A stretch of DNA of 64,000 bases from Asterella californica. Lineage: Eukaryota > Streptophyta > Marchantiopsida > Marchantiales > Aytoniaceae. The stretch lies in contig JAYKYS010000012.1 in NCBI GenBank assembly GCA_036924285.1, positions 1,178,001 to 1,242,000 of the forward strand, given 5' to 3'. Positions 1 through 12,400 of this stretch are shown here, piece by piece (the stretch's first letter is position 1; the number at the start of each line of letters is the position of its first letter). A program made the translations under genes and the position numbers. The notes below the pieces were generated by a model. That model saw only the letters and a list, made by a program, of their open reading frames with translations, was not told the origin of the DNA and did no database searches.

Positions 1-407
1 ATGGGAAATCTTCAAACTCTGGAAAAAATGATAATTTTCAGTGTTTCTAGTTGCTGCATTAATGCAGCAAATCAGCACTTTCACTCGATGCTGCCCTTTG
101 CTACATTAAGGTGACAAGGATATATTATAATTTCTAGTGATTTCCTCAAGATATCAAGTTTGTATAGATTTCATGTAGGTAATTTTTGCAATGCATGAAA
201 TTTTCTTGTTTACATAGATCATGTAGGTGTCACCGTGTCATATCCTCTCCTAGTAGTGAGATGAAGGTTTCGGTGTGCAAACATACTTTTACGTCTGGAA
301 TGGTCTTCTTGACACTACTTAATCTAGTGTACCTCGATGTGGCTTCTGACATGTACAATACTTAGTTTAGTGTATCACGAAGTGGTTGAGCTCATGAGCT
401 CAGTTTG

Positions 408-443
408 AGCGAACTTTGTTTTGAGCTCAAAACAAAGTTCGCT
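408..443. repeat. 36-bp perfect palindrome
   Basis: The arm AGCGAACTTTGTTTTGAG (408-425) is followed at once by its exact reverse complement (426-443), so there is no loop. The centre is GAGCTC. A related but imperfect version of the same motif occurs near 3,880-3,930. It could extrude a cruciform or mark an element end; function unknown. Confidence 0.9.
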
Positions 444-811
444 TGAATTCTCAGCCTGCTTAAAGTTTATTATTTCTAGGGGAGATTTTGACGGAATTGT
501 TGGTTAAGTTTACTATTCTATAATGGTAAATCGGCCTTCCAATGCTCTTCCTATCCAAGTATGATCATAAAGATGAATGTAATTATAAGGGAAGTTGATC
601 AATTCGGCAGAACTTTTGACAATATTGATACCTTCTTAAATTTAACCATAAATAAATAAATAAATAGGACATAATAACTACTTAAAAGCATGTGATTGTA
701 GCAGGGTGTGATCAGTTATAAATAAATATGAATATACTTAGAAAATGACCAAAATGTATTGAATTCATGTTATGAACTAATTTATTCAAGAAGCTTGTTA
801 GACATGTTATA

Positions 812-849
812 TTAATTGAATATATATATATATATATATATTCAATTAA
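812..849. repeat. 38-bp palindrome with (TA)10 core
   Basis: TTAATTGAA, then ten TA units, then TTCAATTAA form a perfect 38-bp palindrome. The TA core is a microsatellite likely to vary in length between individuals. Confidence 0.9.
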
Positions 850-1199
850 GACACTTATGGTAGATCGTAACTCTATACTTCTGATGCTACATAGTACATG
901 ATAATATACAGTTATGTAGCTTAATTAAAAAATTAGAAGCATGCCAATAGATAAGATGTTAATAACCTTCAGAACTCAAGAGAATGTTTCTGCAAAAATA
1001 CAAAAACATTATTACATAAAATAATATTAATTTCTCAAATCAACATACTGATAATTAAGTGGCTAAACTACACATGATTCTTCTGTAACCAAGGTACCTC
1101 TATATCACGTAAAGGATGTGATTTATACCAACCGCATCCTCCCTTCATGAGTTAATTGTTGAAATCTTTTGCGATTATGAAGAGCTTTCCTATCTATAG

Positions 1200-3150
1200 G
1201 TTAGATTGACTAGTGTTGGTAGCATATATAGAGTTATTCTACCTTATGAACAAAAAAACGTGCAAAGACATATTCAATCTTTTATTGAAATCCTTGTTGA
1301 AAGTTATGGATTAAGGCATTTTGTTTTAGTCAGAGATTCACACGGTGACGCTGCGGATTGCCTAGGTTACCTCAAGTCAGTTTCCACCATAATGTGATGA
1401 CTTTAGATTTCATGGACATCTATCGACCTGATGTTGAGTTCGAAGTTCCACTAGGTGGTTTTGTTTTCTAGGGTGGTTACCGATCCGAGTACTGTTACGA
1501 TATGGCTTAGTATAGTTGAAATTAATCAGCAATGTTCAAAAGCTTAAGTTGTTTCTAGGAAGATGTCCTAACTTCCTTTCCAATAACTGTCCATATTGAG
1601 TATACTCTTAGACTAAGTTGATAAGTTTCTCTTCTCGGTGTTGTAAGATACCTTTATCTCCACTTAGACTTGCCAATGAGGTCATTCTTCAAAGTCTCTA
1701 TGCGTCATGTGCGATATTGAATAAATTCCTTATCTTTTGTTTTTATTCAATATTATTAGAGATACTACTAATTATATAAAGATTTCTTGTATAATGAATA
1801 TGAACTTAAAATATAAAATTTTTAGTTTTATCATAAGTTTATCATTTTATTCTACAGTTGCATATTTTATATATGTGTATACATAATGATAAAATCATCA
1901 ATTACGAGATGTGAGAAAGTTAAATTTTACAATTGATTTATATGATATATACTTAAATATTTTCTAAAAGTTATCACTATTTTACAAATTTGATCATACA
2001 TGATATGTGAATAAAATGAGAATGACACCCGCAAGAAGATGGTATAGGAGTCTTCCTAGTCTCTTCTTTTTCTCAAACCCAAAGTCCTTTTCAGTGGTGT
2101 AAGCCTATCTGTGCAAAAAGAAAATTAAGTAGTGTTCATCCTTGATTCCTGGAGAATCATTATAGTTGGACTTAGTCTATTAATTTAAAAACGATCGGAA
2201 AGTTAGTACGACAAGAACAAATGAAAACAATTATTTTCAACAGAATTCCAGAAAAGCTTCACCCATGGCATTTCCTCATTTTTAGCAAAGACCATGACGA
2301 ATAATCTCTCCCTTTTCTCCAAATTTGAAACCGAAATAAACCATTTGAAACGATTAAGATTGAACTTAACCATTTAGAACCAGGACGCTCTAAATTATAA
2401 ATAAAGTTACGTCTTCTCATGTAAATTGAACTGGATTATAATTGGTGTTTGGAATATGCAGGACACGATCTTTAAATAAAGTATTATGTGTTTGATGCCA
2501 ACACGTAATAATAATAAAAATGTTAACTTAAGCGTAGGTCCAACGTAGAAGATACGGAAGGAAGGCGATATAGTTAAATGTTACGAGAAGAAATATAGTT
2601 TTGGCATCACGAAGTAACCATTTTCTGAACTCAGAAGTTTACCAGAAAATTTAGTTTCTTATTTGTGATGTAACGTTTTTAAGCTGCATCAGAAAAAAAA
2701 TCATGAGTCAGTGCTTAACGGTAACCTCCATACTTCCTCTCGGCCCCTCTCCTGTATTTAAAGGTGCCGAGTGGAAGTTCTATTCACTTCTTGCTCCTTT
2801 TGCTCCCCTCCTCTACTTGCGAATCAACTCCCGGAATCGAAGTGGATCCTTTGTTTCTTCTCGCTCTCCCTTCCTCTACCTGAGGGGCGTGGACTCGAAG
2901 TTGGGTTCGCTCAACACGTGACCAAGCGAAAGCCAAGACTTGCATATTTCCGTAAAGACGTGATTTCGTTGTTTTGTCCATATCATTGTGTTTGCCTCGT
3001 CTTCGTTCTCCATAGCGTTCCCCTTTTCGTTCTTCATAGCGTTCTCCTTTTCTTCCACATACTATGTATTCGTTATGGACAATCGTTCTCATGATGCTTG
3101 CATCAGTTGGTTGGATTCAGTTTGTAGTGTCTTCATTTCCTCTACGCATT
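1200..3150 (+). repeat. Diverged direct repeat, copy 1 (about 2 kb)
   Basis: Several blocks match 4,370-6,535 in the same order and orientation: the block around 1,290-1,380 matches 4,390-4,480; 1,470-1,550 matches 4,600-4,680; 2,290-2,390 matches 5,100-5,170; 2,510-2,640 matches 5,855-6,100; 2,930-3,140 matches 6,295-6,530. Both copies carry a TATTTAAAGG box near the right end (about 2,754 here). Divergence is high and there are indels. They could be long terminal repeats of an old element with a short internal region, or a tandem segmental duplication. I see no gene in it. Confidence 0.6.
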
Positions 3151-4369
3151 GGCACTGCAACCTTCGTGGTCTTGTCTAGTCGTTATCTCATTATCCTACT
3201 TGGTTCTGATCTTGTTTTCGTGGCTTCCTTTGCGACATTGGACTTCTTAATGTCTTCCTTTTGTCTCTTCACTACATTGTCTTCTTCAGCCTCCTACCTC
3301 ATCAGTTGTTATCTCCTTCTCATACTTCTTCTTTCTCTAAGACTTGTTTTGGTGCATAGACTTCCTCCTTCCATTCTTCTTTTGTCATGTTGTCTAGTAT
3401 ATCATACTCCGTTTGGTGTTTTAGTTATAGACAACGAAACTACTATCCGTTTTGTGCAGGAAGCATAAATGAGGAAGATCAAAGGCGAGGGTTCACAGGG
3501 TGTGGGAATCAACATAGGTGGAGAGTTTTTGCTCTTCCCTTCCCAGACAATGCAATGTTCAAGACTTCCGCACCATTTCTTGGCGTTCAAATTTCACATT
3601 TGCCGCGACGGTGTCATCGCAGTCGTAGGCGTTGTCATCCGGGTGATGTGGTGGTGCACACAGTGTTGGTGGTAGTATGTACTTTCGACTCAGGCCTTCA
3701 TTTCGGACTTAACTAATATTCTGGACAAAGCATATGGTCCTGGTGTTTTCTTCCAGTCTCCGGCCTCCCTACTTGGTGTGTCGGTTCCCTCTAGCTCAAG
3801 TGTTGTTTGCTTCGTAAATAAAGTGTTGCTTACACGAGCAAAAAGAAAGAGACTACTATTCGTTTTATGCAACGATTCAAGTTTAAGTTTGAGCTCATAT
3901 ATAGCAAACTTTGCTTTTGAACGATTTTATAACTACTCTCAGTAGAGCTTGAAGATTGTAAGAGTTCTCTATTTTCAGAAGATCCAGAACTCGTTTGAAA
4001 TTCCCAGCTACATTCCATTGTGATTCCCAGTCAGTTGATTGGTGGGTGTTCTACCTTATAGCTTCAACTTGACCACCCATTGTTCTCGTTATTTTATCAA
4101 GATCTGGTATGCATAAGCTCAAGATTGTCACCTTTCTGTTGACAAGTTGCATGAGACTTACTTGGTGTCCATAAATACTTTTGTCTCCGTGACTACGTCA
4201 CGGAACTTAGTATGGTTCTCAAATATCAGATACATCTTGTGAATCTGTCCTTGTCCTAACCTCATGGCTATCATAGTAAGTGCATACAGGAACTTATTTA
4301 ACGAACTTAAACGAAGAGAATCAAGCTTAAAGTCTGGAGTTACCAAGTTTGAATCATGAAATAATGGTT
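3151..4369. other. Interval between the two 2-kb repeats
   Basis: About 1.2 kb separating the direct repeats. Open frames exist here, for example a hydrophobic 134-codon frame at 3,064-3,468, but none shows a recognisable domain. If the flanking copies are LTRs, this would be the internal part of a non-coding element; I saw no primer-binding site to support that. Confidence 0.4.
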
Positions 4370-6535
4370 ATCATGCTATCTTTTATATAAATCCTTGTTG
4401 GAAGTTATGGATTAATGCACTGAGTTTGACTCAAAGATTCACCCGGTGAAGTTGAGGATTGCCTAGGTTACCCCAAGTGATTGTTTGAGTGATATATCTC
4501 AAGTTCATGTCCATCGATACCATTTTGTTATGAATTCTAGATTTTATGTCTGTCAACGGGGTGTCTTCTTTCAAGTTCAAGTTGGTGGGTTTGTTTTGGG
4601 GGTGGTTACAATCCCCGATATTGCTACGATATGGGTAAATGAAACCAGTCAACAATATTCAAAAGTTTCAATTGTTTTACATGAGCACGTTGAATGCTCT
4701 CGATCTTACCTTCCCTTACATGAATTGTCTACTGATGGAGTTATTATGCAAAGTTTGAGCATCATGTGCGGTAGAAAATATATTTGTATCTTTGTTTGTA
4801 TTAATATAAGTTTGAAATTTCACTGAAGCTTTATCGTGTTATGAATAAAAAGGTATTAGTTTTATCATAGTTTTACTGATTTTATTCTATAGTTTCAGTT
4901 CGATATGAAAGACTGAGTACTATACATAATGACAATTTAACATTAATTAGGCAGTATTGTTCCAATGACAGTTTCAGGATATTAACGGAGTTGGTTAAAC
5001 TCAGGTTCCAAAACTTGAAAGTTCCGAAACAGATTTTATGAAACTGATCACTTTAGAATCTACTTAGAACTTTATAATCGATCGATGGAAAACATTTTGA
5101 AAGCGAAATAAACCATTTGAAACCATTAAGACTATACTTAGAACCAGAAGCATTTAAAAGTTATACATTAACTTTCAAGTAAATAATAGAGTCGATTTCA
5201 AACCTCGAATTCATCGAGAAATGAATTTTATGAAACTGAATCACTTCGGAATCCATTTATAATTTTAGAAGCGCTGGTGGAAAACCGTCTGAAACCGAAC
5301 CATGGAGAACCATCAGTTCTCTAACAATCAGTTTTGAACCGAAAAAAACCGTATGAAACCATTAAGACCAAACCGAACCCTTTAGAACCAAAACCGTTTA
5401 AATTTTAAACAAAAAAGAAGAGTTTATTATTGTATTAACAGTTTCAAGTTAACAGAATCGTAAATCATCAGTTCTCTAATAATCGGCTTTTAACCAAAAC
5501 AAACCATTAAGAACCCTTTAGAAAAAAACCATTTTAAACGTTACGTTTTGGAAAAAGCAGAAAAGTATCCTTTATCTAAAATTATTTTCCCTCTCTAAAG
5601 TGACTTTCAGAGTATGAATAAGAATGAAGTAAACCCGCACATATTACTTCTGGAACGCATTTAGGATAGCTTAATTATTATTGTGTACATAGAAACTATA
5701 AAGACATCGAATAAATATATCTATTATTTCCTGATTATCAGGAAAAACATTAACATACATTCGAATGAAAATTAAACTCGATTACAATGACACTGTTTAG
5801 AATCTTCATGACCTGATCTATAATCAATTAGGGTGTTGGATCTCAACGCTTAAAATTGTTAAGTTACGCTTAGATCCAACGTACATGCTATGGACGAAAG
5901 GCGACAGGGTTTACTGAATGATCTACGTTGATTAATTTACATACGTAGTATGCACTATTCACATGTTTTTCTACGACGGGGTGGATTTGCACACCCGTCA
6001 TTGTCCAACTTGCCCTGTTCTGATGTCAAACCTACTCGAGGAGAAATATAGTTATGGAATCATGATGTAATCTTTTTCTAAACTGAGTTTACCAGAAAGT
6101 TTACCAGACTGAGTGCGGTAGAATAATGCCCACTACCCGAGGATGGCTCACGCTTCCCTTAAGCCGAAGGCATTAATAGTCTAAAGGAAATTTTGTTGAT
6201 GTTACTTTTTTCTCTTGTGGCATTAAGCTGCCCCAAAATAAATTTGTCAGTGTTTTACAGGAAACTCCTCTTGCCCCCTCTTATTTAAAGGTGCAACTCG
6301 TGATCAAGCGAAAGCAAAGACTTGCAGATTTACGTACAACGTGCTTTTGTTGTTTTGTCCATATCATTGCATTTCCCTTCTCTTCATTTTCCATAGAGTT
6401 CTTCTTTTTCTTCTCCATACCATTCTTTCTTTCATCCTCAGAAGATGTATTTGTTATGGATCATCGTTCTCATGATGCTTGCATCAGTTGGTTCGATTCA
6501 GTTTGTAGTGTCTTTATTTTCTCTATTTGTTGTCA
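4370..6535 (+). repeat. Diverged direct repeat, copy 2 (about 2.1 kb)
   Basis: Second copy of the unit at 1,200-3,150, ending at nearly the same internal point (TCTCTA around 6,525). It contains extra internal duplications of an AACCATTTGAAACCATTAAG-like motif near 5,105, 5,345 and 5,500. No coding capacity recognised. Confidence 0.6.
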
Positions 6536-6539
6536 TTAC

Positions 6540-6616
6540 ATATCGTTACACAACATACATCGCTATCAGAAGTACACCACACATACACATAACATATAGA
6601 TAATGTCATACACATA
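6540..6616 (+). repeat. 75-bp direct repeat, copy 1
   Basis: Matches 6,945-7,021 over about 75 bp, sharing blocks such as CAACATACATCGCT and GTACACCAC. It lies on the downstream side of the decayed minus-strand pol fragment, so it may be an LTR remnant of that element. Confidence 0.6.
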
Positions 6617-6944
6617 CACAAATGTATCACAATAATAAACGATATGTACTCACTCTACCATGCCAACCGACACTACACAAACACTAAAGTTGAGCCAAAT
6701 TCAGTCTGTGCATCAGAGAATCCAGATTACGTTCACCAAGACTATCCACCATAGCCAGGAGCTTGAAGGCTCAACTCGAAGAACTAAAGCTTACAAGCCC
6801 TACCTGCGAAGTAAACCCATAGTGGGGCTAACCCAAGAACCCGTCCTAACGGCACTAACGGTCATATCAGGACTAGCCATTATGCACTCGGTCAACCTAG
6901 CCGAGGTGCTAAACTAACGTGATAGCTGTCGTGCGCATACACAT

Positions 6945-7021
6945 CGTTACTCAACATACATCGCTGTCAGAGGTACACCACTCATACACGTAACACATGG
7001 ACGATGTCATCCACATATCGC
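6945..7021 (+). repeat. 75-bp direct repeat, copy 2
   Basis: Second copy of the 6,540-6,616 unit, about 405 bp away. The sequence between and after the copies, up to 7,690, has no assignable gene and probably belongs to the 3' end of the decayed gypsy element on the minus strand. Confidence 0.6.
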
Positions 7022-7698
7022 CTCCCTAACTGACTATTAAGTCCCTCTAACTCCTATAGTCTCATATCCAGTTACGTGATATACATCTTCATGGTGCAAA
7101 GATCAAGAGACCGGGTGCTACATTGTCTCATCATTAGTCGCTTGTCTGCAATCCATACCACGCAAAGATCTAATCGGCTATCCTGCTATATACATCGAAG
7201 ACAAACCCACCGTCCAATAGAAATGACATTGAGAGATGGAGTCAAACACGACATGTGTCAATCTCTCGAACAACCATCACACACCAATATACAGGCTGCT
7301 CCACCAGCAGACCAACACAACATACACCTCAAACTCGCGGGTACAACCGCTAAGCTTGGATCAACGATACCATCGATATTTAGAAGATGACATGGCGCAC
7401 AATTACGCACATGGTCCTTCTAAACAACACCATCACGGCTCTAACGTGAGTACTCCAAAAAGTAACACTTCACGCACTCGTAAAATAGTGCGCCTTGCGG
7501 TCACATCCAACGTCATCGATGCAGTCTGCTGTAGATAAATATAATCTTCAAGATGAAACTTGCGAATCGATGATCGATAACCTCTCCTCGAATAATCGCA
7601 TATCACAACGTGTCTCTATTCTGAGCAATCACTAGGTTCTCAAAAGTCATAAGCATAACTCTCTGAAATGTCTCGGCTCGTTCAGAACATGCTCTCAC

Positions 7699-8462
7699 TC
7701 ACATATCCGGGTTATCAAAGTTTAGCACCTCAGCAAAATCACGACAAATGGCCGAAGGTAGATCTAGATCTTGGCCATACAATAGAAAATACTGTGAGAA
7801 GGAAGCCAAAGACGCTTGTCGGCTAAATCGATAGCCCATAGTCAACCATAGTAACTGCACATCCCAGTCTCCCAAGTGGTCCTTCTGCAAGCCATACTTG
7901 TGCAATCTTCTCTTCACGTTCTAAACAACCCTCTCCACGAAACCATTCGTCTCAAGAAGATCTCAAGATGTAGTCCGACGATCAATCAGCGCTTGATCAC
8001 ACAAAGTCTGAAGCTCACCAAGAAACTTTATACTTTGATCCGTCAGCACTTCAGCTGGTGCTCCAAAACGACTTAGCACTCGATCTAAGAATGCATATGT
8101 TGTCCTCTCACTCGTCTTGTTTGATAATGCCACCAACTCAATCCACTTGGAGAAGTGCTCCACCATCACCAACACATACCGGTGGTGACGTAAGATCAAC
8201 GGTAAGAGTCCTGCAAAATCCAAGCTCCAACGATAATCCAATCTCATAATCGATAAGAGGTGTAACTATGGAGTAAGAGCATTAAATGATGCTCGTACTC
8301 GATCCAAACGACACATCGTGCGACAAACTGTTGCACATCAATGTGCATACCACGCCACCAATACTGTCCTTGGAGTAAGCTATGCATATATTTCATCTCA
8401 AAATGTCTCAACTCCTCATGGGCATGTCGTACTAATTGTGCCGTCTGGGATGGATGTGGCAC
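7699..8462 (-). pseudogene. Decayed Ty3/gypsy integrase
   Basis: Three minus-strand frames read as consecutive parts of a retrotransposon integrase. Positions 8,462-8,244 keep the zinc-binding region (HAHEELRHF, then GQYWWRGM and a cysteine near ARCVVW). Positions 8,247-7,963 keep the catalytic core (WSLDFAG with the first Asp, YVLVMVEHFSKWIE, then FGAPAEVLTDQ with the second Asp). Positions 7,917-7,699 resemble the region after the core (GYRFSRQASLASFSQYFLLYG). Frames change between the parts, so it cannot make a working enzyme. It differs clearly from the two intact-looking gypsy copies further right, so it is another lineage. Confidence 0.8.
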
Positions 8463-8528
8463 TATTTGTACTATTTTATCGTCTCACACTCGAAGTACAT
8501 GTCGTCCTTCTCGTCAAAATCTCTTCGC

Positions 8529-9150
8529 TCATTGAAGGACTTGATCTCGCTCCTTGACACTTATTGTGTCTATCACCACGTCAGTACGTAGATACTCCAT
8601 TGTTGTCACATCGTCATGGATATCTCGCTGATCTGGAACATCATCTCCGTCCTCAAGATCTAGAGACTCATTATCTATTCTCTGACTTGAGAAAGATATG
8701 ACCTGGTCCTCCATACTAGAGTTCACGACCAACACACAAAGAAAGGCATATGCATGCTACCTTGGCACCATCTTCTCATCAATCTCGTCATGTCATCGAG
8801 CTCCAATCTGATCATGCTGACTCGTGCATGAGTTACGACTCAACCCATCAGCATCTAGGTTTACAACTCCAGTTCTATGCACTACGTGGAAGTCTTGCTC
8901 TTGTAAGATAAGAGCCTATCGTACAAGCTTTCCTGTAAGCTTGTCAGACTTCATCAATCACTTGAGCAAGTGATGATCAAAGATAGAGTAACGGAGTTCT
9001 CAAACAGATAACATCGGAAGTGTGCAACAGCCCACACTACTGTCAAACACTCTCTCTCATATGAACTATATGTCGCATCTGCCGAATTATAAGACTCAGT
9101 TGGTTGCTTTGTCTTTGCAACTTTCCATCATTACGAAAGTAGATAAGTTG
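8529..9150 (-). pseudogene. Decayed Ty3/gypsy RNase H and linker
   Basis: Read on the minus strand from about 9,110, the sequence gives SSYERECLTVVWAVAHFRC followed by LMKSDKLTGKLVR, ALILQEQDFHVVHR and NLDADGLSRNS, the standard end of a gypsy RNase H. Two in-frame stops replace expected Trp codons (TGA at 8,958-8,960, TAG at 8,916-8,918), and there is a frame change inside the domain. Both stops fit TGG with one G-to-A change. The linker to the integrase (8,735-8,529) is acidic. No reverse transcriptase is recognisable upstream of about 9,200, so the fragment is truncated. Confidence 0.8.
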
Positions 9151-11188
9151 GAACACATCGAATGGTGAGATCACATGAAAGTTCACTTGTAATGGTCAGA
9201 ATCTCTAACGTATGTGGTGACAATTTTGCGTTCTGCAGGAATTACATCTGTAGAGTGCCATACTAATAAGCAGAAATCACGTCACAGTCAGGGGCAAGGT
9301 ATAGCTGGGGGCTGTTCTGGCACAGGCCAGGAAAGTCCAGCGGAAGGCAGGGTTTTCGGAGGACGAAGATGAGGAATTTTCTGATCGAGAGCAATACGAC
9401 AGTGATTTATCGCACAGCGGTTCTACTCAGCAAACGTGGTGTGTTTGCCAGTGCACCATCTCCGGGCAGAGAACATACAGCGAGAGCCAAATGACAACTG
9501 CATCCACACTTCGTGATGAGAACTGACTGACACACTAGCCTGGCAAAGACAAGCTCACTCTGAAGCAATAAACTGTTGGACACCTCAGTGACGACTAACT
9601 GAACTTATGTCTGCTGTTGTATATAACTGTATTACAGTACTAGCAGAATATAGTCTCGGATTGACCCTATTTCTAGCTCACCCATTCTGGATGAAGAGCG
9701 AAGGGTGCTAAACTTCAAGCAGGATTAGGGCAGTTCAGAATTACATATGCAGTCACTCTGTTTCTTAGAATTCAACTTCGTACTGCAAGATGGATCATTG
9801 CGCATGCTCAAGGCATTTAAGTCCCTCTATAGCTAAACCTAGGAATTCTTACTCAATTCAACTCGACCGATGAAAGTGAAAGTCTTATAGCGCTTGTAGA
9901 TAACTCAGAAGTCAGCTTACATGCATCGATCTTCAGTTATAATTACAAAAGCATCGAAAAGAAAAAACGAAATTCAATGTACAAGGCCGTGGGGAAGGAT
10001 ATTTTCCTCAAAAGTAAAGATCTTATTAATGCGGACTTTGTAGGTTAATTAACGTTATTCTGTCTCCCTATACCTCACAATAAACCAACCAGCAATAATA
10101 GTTACTATACTACACTATATTGAGCATCTCTAGATCTTCGGTTGTCCTACGTTCCGTAACTGCACAGGTTTCTGAGTTCAAAGGTCTAAGTTCAGCTATT
10201 ACTATCATGAATTAGCTTTATCCACATATATAGAACGTTTTCTTTGCTGACGTGGTATATATGTCATTGGTCTATTGATTTATTTCTAAACTAAACTAAA
10301 GAAGGCTGACTAAATTTTACTTCAACGTTAATCTTTGAATGTTAGAGGAAGCTTATACGGTACTCACGACCCATCAAAACTTGGCGACGAAAGGCTTCGA
10401 CAAGTACTGCTGAAATGCAGGAATTGCTGCACTGTCTAGAAAACTAGAATCCCTAAGCTTTGGCTGCAACACCAAAAGTGACGAACCCCTGCATATTTTC
10501 TGCTTATTTTTTATTGAAGAGGTGAATATGCACTGGTTTAATTTATTACTTAGTACTCTTTTCGTTGAGAAGGGTTAGATAATTAATAAAAATATTAATA
10601 ATAAAAAGAATCGGACTCCTAACTTCTGAAGCGAATAGATATGTTCATGCTCAAGTTTTGACCAAACCGAAATTTAGTTAGATCCATCGAAATCTCTGAA
10701 ATTCTGTGAATTTTTGAATTTTTAGTTTATTTATATTTATATTAAATATTTAAATATTTTTGAATCTTTAACAAACAATATGGACAGAAATGATATTGCT
10801 ATGTGACTGTGAGAAGAATTTCATCGATGGTCCTTCGATCTGATGCATGATCGTTGGAGGCTCTATCTGCTGGCTCCTCGCTGGCTGTCTACCAAACCGC
10901 CACCTTGTCCGAATTGCCGACGATCCACCCGTCAGCTGTCTGTCATTTCACTCCACTCCTGATCTGCCCGTCTGCGGACTATCGCCCCATCCCAACCTCG
11001 CCACTTCCGACCACAGTCCACCACCAAGTGTCAACGAACCTGACGATCCGAGTTGTGAAGCCGACTATTGGTTGTTTTCGATATTCCGCAATGAACAAGA
11101 TTATAATCATGTTGTTCGTCTTTTTAAGAAACATCATCTTTTCATCTCAACTTTTAGCTTTGGTAATTTGTCACCAGAAAATGTGTTC
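9151..11188. other. No assignable feature
   Basis: Both strands were read and no domain or clear exon chain was found. Two overlapping plus-strand frames at 10,847-11,234 lack any recognisable motif. The left edge may still hold worn gypsy sequence. Confidence 0.45.
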
Positions 11189-12400
11189 TCAACTTGTACT
11201 CACCAGGAAGTGTGTAACCTGCGATAGATTTTGAACATTTGAAAGCTTCAGCAACTGTCGGTTGTCACAATGAATTAAACAAGCCACTGTCATACTCCAG
11301 AACTCGTCTGCATGTTGTCTTTGTTCTACTGCAAACATATTTGAAATCCTCTCTTGTTGAGTTCGTTTTTGACTTCTAAGATATCTTTGCCATTCACAGG
11401 AACTCTTCTTGATGTCAGACAACATAACTCTTCCTCAGTTCACCGAAGATAATGCATTCAAACCTTGTAAGATTAGAAAATTATTCAAGTCATGATCACG
11501 GCCGCTTCATAACTTGATGTTCCAAAAGACAGTGGCGATCATGAATCTCTTCTCCAACTGATAGTAGGAGTCATTCGTGCATCTTCTAACGCTTCTCTCA
11601 CATGTCCATATATTATACTTTTTCTCTCCTTCAAATTCATGAGACGCATAATCTTCTTTACCAAGAGTGAAGGAGCACCGGGACAAGTGGATATATCTTT
11701 AACATATGTCTTTTGGAGAAATCCAGTATCGGATGGACTCGCATTGGTCTTCATTCTTGTGAAGTAACGTTTCATCCTAGAGAAACTGCATTTCCTGCCT
11801 ATCGAGAGCTCTGTGCAAACAATCCAGAAAACATTTACTTCCTCTAGAAACAAGGCTGCACAGTTCAAGTAACAAAACTGCACACAAATCAGTTCACTTC
11901 ATTAGCTGTTCTCATGATACTCTGATGTATCGTAGTAAAGCAAATCCAAGTAAGTCTTTCATTGTCACTAAACTTAAGTAAAACTATCGCTACTCACATT
12001 AGTGACCTGTTATCAATTATTAAATCCGTACTATGTACCACAGTCAGTTTCAGTTGCATACGAGTTTTAACAATAAAATGTAGGAATCACAAAATCTCAC
12101 CTGGTTTGACAAACATGTATGCGAAATACCAGAATGGGCTTGACTTGAAATGAATAGGCAGTGAAGAGGCTATCCCCTGCTACGCTTTCCTAACATGAGG
12201 TAGATATCTCTCGGTGGAGGATCACAAAATACATTCTTATCTCTGGTGATAGTATATCTAGCACTTACCTGACTGTAATGAGGTTTAATATCATTTCGAA
12301 TAAGCTTAACCCAACTTGCCAACGTCTGTGCTCTCTGTCTATAAAAGCTACACAGGTAAGTTCTCACAGCTCTCTGTCTTTACAAGCTACACTCTGTGTA
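11189..12400 (-). other. Possible exons of an unknown gene
   Basis: Three minus-strand blocks look more exon-like than their surroundings. One (about 12,345-12,268) ends at CAG|GTAAGTGC, a good donor. Another (about 11,880-11,545) follows a TTTGTGTGCAG acceptor and encodes a mixed basic segment including GFLQKTYVKDIS and LVKKIMRLMNLKER. A third (11,425-11,225) encodes WQRYLRSQKRTQQERIS. I cannot join them into one frame and recognise no family. They may be a host gene, a gene remnant or chance frames. Confidence 0.25.

Larger units (their letters stand above)
1..1199. other. AT-rich noncoding sequence
   Basis: No convincing coding region is visible on either strand. The stretch is AT-rich with many short stop-bounded frames. 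It holds two perfect palindromes, listed separately, and otherwise nothing I can assign. Confidence 0.6.

Noticed and set aside
10847..11234. Two overlapping 126-codon frames
   Set aside because: No domain, ambiguous frame and a low-complexity Ser/Pro/Leu composition.
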